This document shows, in pieces, positions 59,508-64,000 of a DNA stretch of 64,000 bases (position 1 is its first letter; the number at the start of each line of letters is the position of its first letter). Position numbers and translations under genes: made by a program. The notes beneath the pieces were generated by a model, which was given only the letters and a program-made list of their open reading frames with translations, searched no databases and had not been told where the DNA came from. This DNA comes from Bordetella genomosp. 11 (GTDB lineage: Bacteria; Pseudomonadota; Gammaproteobacteria; Burkholderiales; Burkholderiaceae_B). Where the stretch lies: contig NZ_NEVS01000001.1 in assembly GCF_002261215.1 (NCBI RefSeq), forward strand, positions 1,116,001 through 1,180,000, written 5' to 3'.

Positions 59508-60584
59508 ATGAGCAAAATTCGCAAGGTCACGCTGCGCCGCCTGCGGTTGCCGCTGTCCACCCCGTACCGGCTGTCATACCGAACCTTCACGGAGTTCGAG
59601 CCCTATCTGGTGCAGTTGGAGGACGACGGCGGGCGGCGGGCCTTCGCCGACGGCCACGTATCGCCGGGTTCCAGCAGCGAAACGCGGGAAGGGGCATGGG
59701 CCTTCTGCCTGGAGCAGCTGGCGGCGCTGCCGGGGCGCGATACCGCGGATGCCAAGGCCGGGCTGCTGGCGCGCTTCCAGGACAGCAAAGTCGCGGTCAC
59801 TGCCATGGTCTGCGCCATCGAGGCATTGGAGGGCTCGCCCTTCCTGGACGTGGCGCGAGACACCGTGCTGCCCCTGCTGGTACCCGTCAGCGCGCTGGAG
59901 CCCGCCGCCATCGCCGAGGAAATCGACCGGCGCATCGCCGCCGGCTTCAAGGTGTTCAAGGTCAAGGTCGGCAAGGACGTCGCCGCCGATCTGGATCGCG
60001 TCCGCGCCATCCAGCGCGCGGCGGACGGGCGCGCCAGCCTGCGCCTGGATGCCAATCGCGCCTATAGCCGGACCGATGCCGTGGCCTTCGTCGGCCAGCT
60101 GGACCCCGCGGGAATCGATTTGTTCGAACAGCCGTGCGACGCGGATGACTGGGATGCCAATGCCGCCGTGGCGCGGGCCAGCCCCGTGCCGCTGATGCTG
60201 GACGAGCCGATCTGCGCGCTGGCGGATATCGATCGTGCCGCCACCCTGAGCAACGTCGGCTACTGCAAGCTCAAGCTCAAGCGCTTCGGCAGCCTGGAAC
60301 GGCTGGCGGAAGGCCTGGACCGCGTGCGCGGCAACGGCATGCGCCCGGTGCTGGGCGACGGCCTGGGCAGTGAGATCCACAACTGGATGGAAGCCTGCGT
60401 GGCACGCACCACCATCGACAACGCCGGCGAGTTCAACGGCTTCCTGAAGCACCCGGACAAGCTGTTTCGCCAACCTTTGGGCTTCGAGCGCGGCGCCGTC
60501 GTCATGCCGGCCGGCTATCGCCCCGAACTGGACCCGGCCGCCATCGACAGGCTGACGGTGGAAAGGCGCGACTTTTCCGCCTGA
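59508..60584 (+). CDS. Mandelate racemase/muconate lactonizing enzyme family protein
   Basis: 358 residues, enolase superfamily. Metal ligands are Asp181 (LDANRAY), Glu207 (FEQP) and Asp232 (LDEP); the KVK catalytic motif is Lys151/Lys153 and a second lysine set is near 254-258 (CKLKLK). The C-terminal GDGLGSEIHNWMEA matches the family. Reaction type (racemase, dehydratase, cycloisomerase) cannot be told. First gene of a unit with the carboxyltransferase and the CoA ligase, divergent from a Bug receptor. Confidence 0.88.
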   Translation: MSKIRKVTLRRLRLPLSTPYRLSYRTFTEFEPYLVQLEDDGGRRAFADGHVSPGSSSETREGAWAFCLEQLAALPGRDTADAKAGLLARFQDSKVAVTAMVCAIEALEGSPFLDVARDTVLPLLVPVSALEPAAIAEEIDRRIAAGFKVFKVKVGKDVAADLDRVRAIQRAADGRASLRLDANRAYSRTDAVAFVGQLDPAGIDLFEQPCDADDWDANAAVARASPVPLMLDEPICALADIDRAATLSNVGYCKLKLKRFGSLERLAEGLDRVRGNGMRPVLGDGLGSEIHNWMEACVARTTIDNAGEFNGFLKHPDKLFRQPLGFERGAVVMPAGYRPELDPAAIDRLTVERRDFSA

Positions 60585-60616
60585 TCGGCACCGCGCATCA
60601 ACAGGAGGAGAACCCC

Positions 60617-62152
60617 ATGCCCCATGAAGAATCCCTGGCGGAACTGGATCGGCGGCGCGCAGCCGCGCGCGCCATGGGCGGCGAGGACAAGCTGGCCCGG
60701 CGGCGGGCCAGCGGCGACCTGAATGCGCAGGAGCGCCTGGAGCAACTGGTGGACGCGGACAGCTTCATCGAGCTGGGTGTACTGGCCGCGTCGGCGCGCT
60801 TCGAGCTGGACGCCGCCGAGACGCCGCGCGACGGCAAGCTGGTGGGTTTCGGCCGCATCGATGGCCGTGACGTCGGCGTGGTGGTGAACGATTTCACGAC
60901 CAAGGGGGCCTCCACCAGCGCGACCAATTCCCGCAAGATGGGTTATGTGCGCAAGGCCTGCACCGAGCGCGGCATGCCTTTCGTGCACGTGGGCGAATCC
61001 ACCGGCGCGCGCCTGCCCGATGCCATGGGCTCGCGCGGGATGGGCGCGCTGCTGGGCAACGACACCACGCAGTTTCGCCGCATGCGCGAAACCCCCTGGG
61101 TTTCCGCCGCCCTGAATACATCGTTCGGATCGTCGGCCTGGCTATGCTGCTGCGCGGACTTCTCCGTGATGAAGAAGGGTTCGATCATGTCGGTATCCAG
61201 CCCGCGGCTGGTATCGATGGCGATCGGCGAGAAGGTCGATCTGGAGGAACTCGGCGGCTGGCGGCTGCACGCGGAACAAACCGGGCTGATCGATTACTTC
61301 GTCGACACCGATGAAGAGGCCATGCGCGCCATCCGCCGCTTTCTTTCGTATATGCCTTCGCACAACGGCCAACTGCCGCCGGTGGCCGAGGTGACGGAAG
61401 GATCGGGGGAAGGGCAGGAGCGCATCCTGGAGATCCTGCCGGAGAAGCGCACGCAGGTCTACAACATGAAGAAGATCCTGGAGATCATCTTCGACCGCGA
61501 TAGCCTGCTGGAAATCAAGGCACGCTTCGGCAAGCCGCTGGTGGCCGCGCTGGGCCGGCTGCAGGGCCAGGTGGTGGGCATTATCGCCAACAACCCGATG
61601 TCGGGCGGCGGCGCCCTTTCGGCGGAAGCCTGCCGCAAGGCGGTGGACTTCACCGTGATGTGCGACAGCTTCAATATCCCGTTGATCCGCTTCATGGATA
61701 CGCCGGGTTTCGTGGTGGGGCTGGACGCCGAACGGCGCGGCGCGCCGGGCCACATCATGAACTTCATGAACGCCACCTGCCTGACCACGGTGCCGCAGAT
61801 CACCGTGCTGTGCCGCAAGGCCTATGGCCGCGCCTATGTCGCCATGGGTGGCGGCGCCCATAACGATGTCATGGTGGCCTGGCCCACCGCCGAGGTCAGC
61901 TTCATGGACCCGGTGTTCGCCACCAATATCGTGCACAACAAGACGCCGTCGGACGAGGGATTCGCGGAGGCCCTGGCGGATATCCAGAAAGACCTGGAAG
62001 TCTGGGACATGGCACGGATCTTCTCCGCGCAGGACGTTATCAAGCCGCAGGAAACGCGCGCATTCCTGATCCGCATGCTGGACGTACACCGGCGCCGCCG
62101 TGCGGGCGGAATCGGCGAACACCTGATGCGCACCTGGCCCACCAGTTACTGA
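60617..62152 (+). CDS. Acyl-CoA carboxyltransferase-type protein (biotin-dependent family)
   Basis: 511 residues, carboxyl transferase (crotonase-like) fold with N- and C-halves. N-half: FIELGVLAAS, VVVNDFTTKGAS, GESTGARLPDAMGS. C-half: KPLVAALGRLQGQVVGIIANNPM, FMDTPGFVVGLDAERRGAPGH and the GRAYVAMGGGAH segment. It is nearest to propionyl/methylmalonyl-CoA carboxyltransferases and the alpha subunit of acyl-CoA decarboxylases. No biotin carboxylase or biotin carrier gene is beside it. ATG 60617 has AGGAGGAG upstream. Confidence 0.85.
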   Translation: MPHEESLAELDRRRAAARAMGGEDKLARRRASGDLNAQERLEQLVDADSFIELGVLAASARFELDAAETPRDGKLVGFGRIDGRDVGVVVNDFTTKGASTSATNSRKMGYVRKACTERGMPFVHVGESTGARLPDAMGSRGMGALLGNDTTQFRRMRETPWVSAALNTSFGSSAWLCCCADFSVMKKGSIMSVSSPRLVSMAIGEKVDLEELGGWRLHAEQTGLIDYFVDTDEEAMRAIRRFLSYMPSHNGQLPPVAEVTEGSGEGQERILEILPEKRTQVYNMKKILEIIFDRDSLLEIKARFGKPLVAALGRLQGQVVGIIANNPMSGGGALSAEACRKAVDFTVMCDSFNIPLIRFMDTPGFVVGLDAERRGAPGHIMNFMNATCLTTVPQITVLCRKAYGRAYVAMGGGAHNDVMVAWPTAEVSFMDPVFATNIVHNKTPSDEGFAEALADIQKDLEVWDMARIFSAQDVIKPQETRAFLIRMLDVHRRRRAGGIGEHLMRTWPTSY

Positions 62153-62176
62153 GGCCGCCTCCAGGGGGAAAGCACT

Positions 62177-64000
62177 ATGACGGAACGCAATCCGGCGCGG
62201 GACATCATCGTCCGCGCGCGCGAGGAACATCGCCAGGCCCTGAGCGAGGCCGACGGCAAGGCATTGCTGGCGGCATTCGGTATCGCCGTCCCGCGCGCCG
62301 TGGTGGCCCGCGATGCGGACGACGCGGCCGCGCGGGCGGCCGGGCTGACGGGCCCTTTCGTGACGAAGGTGGTGTCGCCCGATATCCTGCACAAGTCCGA
62401 TGCGGGCGGCGTCGCGCTGAACCTGGCCGATGCCGCCGCGGTGGGCGCGGCCGTACGCGCGATGGCCGTCCGGCCGACGATCGCCGCCGCGCGGGTGGAC
62501 GGCTGGCTGGTGGAGGAAATGGCGCCGCGCGGCATCGAGGTGGCGGTAGGGGCGGTGCGCGATCCGCAGTTCGGCCCGCTGATCATGGTGGGCCTGGGCG
62601 GCATTTTCGTCGAAGTATTGAAGGACGTGGCGTTTCGCATTTGTCCCATTACGGAGGCCGATGCGTGGGCGATGCTGGACGAGCTGCGCGGGGCCGCTTT
62701 GTTGCGTGGCGCGCGAGGCCAGGACCCGGTGGACCGGCACGCGCTGGTACGCGCGCTGATGGCGGTGGGTGGCAAGGGTGGGTTGCTGGAAGCGCTGGGC
62801 GATGACCTTGCCGAACTGGACATCAATCCGCTGATCGCTTCGCCGGCCGGCGTGCGCGCGGTGGATGCGCGATTCGTACTGACGCCGCCAGCGGAAGCGA
62901 GCCCCGCCGACAAGGCATCCGCCGTATCGCCATCGAGCGGCGCCGCCGTGCCGCGCGGCGGCGAAGATATCCTTGCCTATTACCGGCCGCTGTTCCGTCC
63001 GCGCACGGTTGCCGTGTTGGGCGCTTCGACGCGCAGCGTGGCGATCGCCAATACATTCATCCGCCGCCTGAAAGCCTACGGCTATAACGGCGCGATCTAT
63101 CCCATTCATCCCACCGCGGCCGAAGTGGAGGGCTTGCCCGCCTATCCCAGCCTGGCCGAAACGCCGCAACCCGTAGACTATGCCTACGTCGCGATCGGCG
63201 CGGCGCAGATCCCCGACGTGCTGGGCGCGGCGGCGGGACGCTGCCGATTCGCGCAGGTGATTTCTTCCGGCTTCGGCGAAACCGAGGAAGGCCGCGAGAC
63301 GCAGCAGGCGTTGGTCGAAGGGGCGCGCGCGGGCGGCGTGCGCGTGCTGGGGCCGAATTGCCTGGGCACGTATTCTCCACGCGGCGGGCTGACGTTTCCC
63401 GCCGATGCTCCCAAGGAAGCGGGTACCATCGGCATCGTGTCGCAGTCGGGCGGGTTGTCCACCGATATCATCAAGCGCGGTCAATGGCGCGGGCTGCGCT
63501 TCAGCGGACTGGTGACCATCGGCAATAGCGCCGATATCGCGCCGCATGATTTGCTCGAATACTTTCTGTACGACCCCGATACCAAGGCGGTGGGCCTGTA
63601 CCTGGAAGATATCAAGGACGGCCGGGCGTTCTTCGAGCTGCTGCGCAATGCGCCAGTGGCCAAGCCGGTCGTGATCCTGAAGGGCGGCACGACGAGCCTG
63701 GGGCGGCTGGCGGCCAGCTCGCATACGGGCGCGCTGGGCGGACACGAACGTGCCTGGGACGCGCTGGCCGCCCAGACGCCGGTGGCGCTGGTGCAGACGG
63801 TCGACGAGTTCATCAATGCCTTGTTGGCCCTGCAACACCTGACGCCGCGCCCGCAACGGCCGACGCGCGTCGTGACCTTGTTCGGCAACGGCGGCGGGTC
63901 CAGCGTGCTGGGTGCGGACAGTTTCGCCCGCGAAGGACTGGCGGTCGCGCCTTTCGGCAAGGCGGCGCGCGAGGCGCTGGAGGCACTGGGTTTTCCGCCG
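62177..64000 (+). CDS. NDP-forming acyl-CoA synthetase (acetate-CoA ligase family), partial
   Basis: It starts at ATG 62177 (GGGGGAA upstream) and remains open to the end of the window, 608 codons. Domain order: ATP-grasp subdomain first (about 1-235, TKVVSPDILHKSDAGGVALN), CoA-binding Rossmann domain (about 265-390, VAVLGASTRSVAIA), then succinyl-CoA-ligase-like domain (IVSQSGGLS, GNSADI, SSHTGALGG). The phospho-histidine is His516. These enzymes activate acids to acyl-CoA with ATP/ADP. It follows the carboxyltransferase by 24 bases, so is likely cotranscribed. Confidence 0.88.
   Translation, partial: MTERNPARDIIVRAREEHRQALSEADGKALLAAFGIAVPRAVVARDADDAAARAAGLTGPFVTKVVSPDILHKSDAGGVALNLADAAAVGAAVRAMAVRPTIAAARVDGWLVEEMAPRGIEVAVGAVRDPQFGPLIMVGLGGIFVEVLKDVAFRICPITEADAWAMLDELRGAALLRGARGQDPVDRHALVRALMAVGGKGGLLEALGDDLAELDINPLIASPAGVRAVDARFVLTPPAEASPADKASAVSPSSGAAVPRGGEDILAYYRPLFRPRTVAVLGASTRSVAIANTFIRRLKAYGYNGAIYPIHPTAAEVEGLPAYPSLAETPQPVDYAYVAIGAAQIPDVLGAAAGRCRFAQVISSGFGETEEGRETQQALVEGARAGGVRVLGPNCLGTYSPRGGLTFPADAPKEAGTIGIVSQSGGLSTDIIKRGQWRGLRFSGLVTIGNSADIAPHDLLEYFLYDPDTKAVGLYLEDIKDGRAFFELLRNAPVAKPVVILKGGTTSLGRLAASSHTGALGGHERAWDALAAQTPVALVQTVDEFINALLALQHLTPRPQRPTRVVTLFGNGGGSSVLGADSFAREGLAVAPFGKAAREALEALGFPP

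Noticed and set aside
61142..63856. A 904-codon minus-strand frame
   Set aside because: Antisense to the carboxyltransferase and CoA ligase, both with clear motifs. The His/Arg/Gln-rich composition is typical of a shadow frame.

Overview
The window looks like chromosomal DNA of a high-GC betaproteobacterium of the Alcaligenaceae, most like Bordetella or Achromobacter. The evidence is the overall GC-rich codon use, the miaB-ybeZ-ybeY-corC-lnt and queA-tgt-yajC-secD-secF gene orders, a Bug-type solute-binding protein, and a solitary infA with a C-terminal extension. This placement comes from gene content and protein resemblance; no database was searched. Most of the window is conserved housekeeping sequence on both strands.

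Layout. 1-989: the end of a RidA-family gene and a YciI-like gene. 1194-4107: a small genomic island at a tRNA-Asp gene, bounded by a direct repeat of about 220 bp that contains the 3' half of the tRNA plus its downstream flank. Inside are a broken integrase start, a broken resolvase, a DUF4145-type zinc-ribbon gene and a convergent TIR-domain gene with an apparent frameshift at a run of nine A. 4054-4378: tRNA-Asp, tRNA-Glu and tRNA-Ala in one leftward unit. 4641-13931: an aldo/keto reductase, the miaB-lnt operon, a PAP2 phosphatase, a FRG-domain gene and a PheC-like periplasmic dehydratase. 14114-18596: an SMP-30-like protein, Hsp15, OsmC, a haloacid dehalogenase and an amino acid permease. 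18734-24436: the queuosine and SecDF-YajC operon. 24555-28178: PBP4, Upp and CysG. 28482-35386: a secreted unknown, the DUF883-YqjE-YqjK envelope trio, UbiD, a membrane-anchored lytic transglycosylase, an aminotransferase and a degenerate FAD-binding protein.

35686-44134 is rich in central carbon metabolism: malic enzyme, a barstar-like protein, RsmE, then transketolase, GAPDH and phosphoglycerate kinase. 44135-44474 holds a large 39-bp inverted repeat. 44475-53278: a glutathione transferase, DinB-like, a Cache-HAMP-GGDEF diguanylate cyclase, a CbpA-type DnaJ, Mog, small secreted proteins, IF-1 and a DUF3311/sodium-solute-symporter pair. 53246-54340 is an acyltransferase. 54764-58022 is a phosphonate uptake operon (phnC-D-E) ending in a PhnZ-like HD-domain oxygenase, with possible PhoB half-sites upstream. 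58036-64000: a Bug-type binding protein divergent from an enolase-superfamily enzyme, a carboxyltransferase and an NDP-forming acyl-CoA synthetase that runs off the end. These look like one catabolic unit for an unidentified acid.

The part most likely to be new biology is the tRNA-Asp island: two accessory genes, one a TIR effector, fixed between att-like repeats with a dead integrase. A defence role is inference only.
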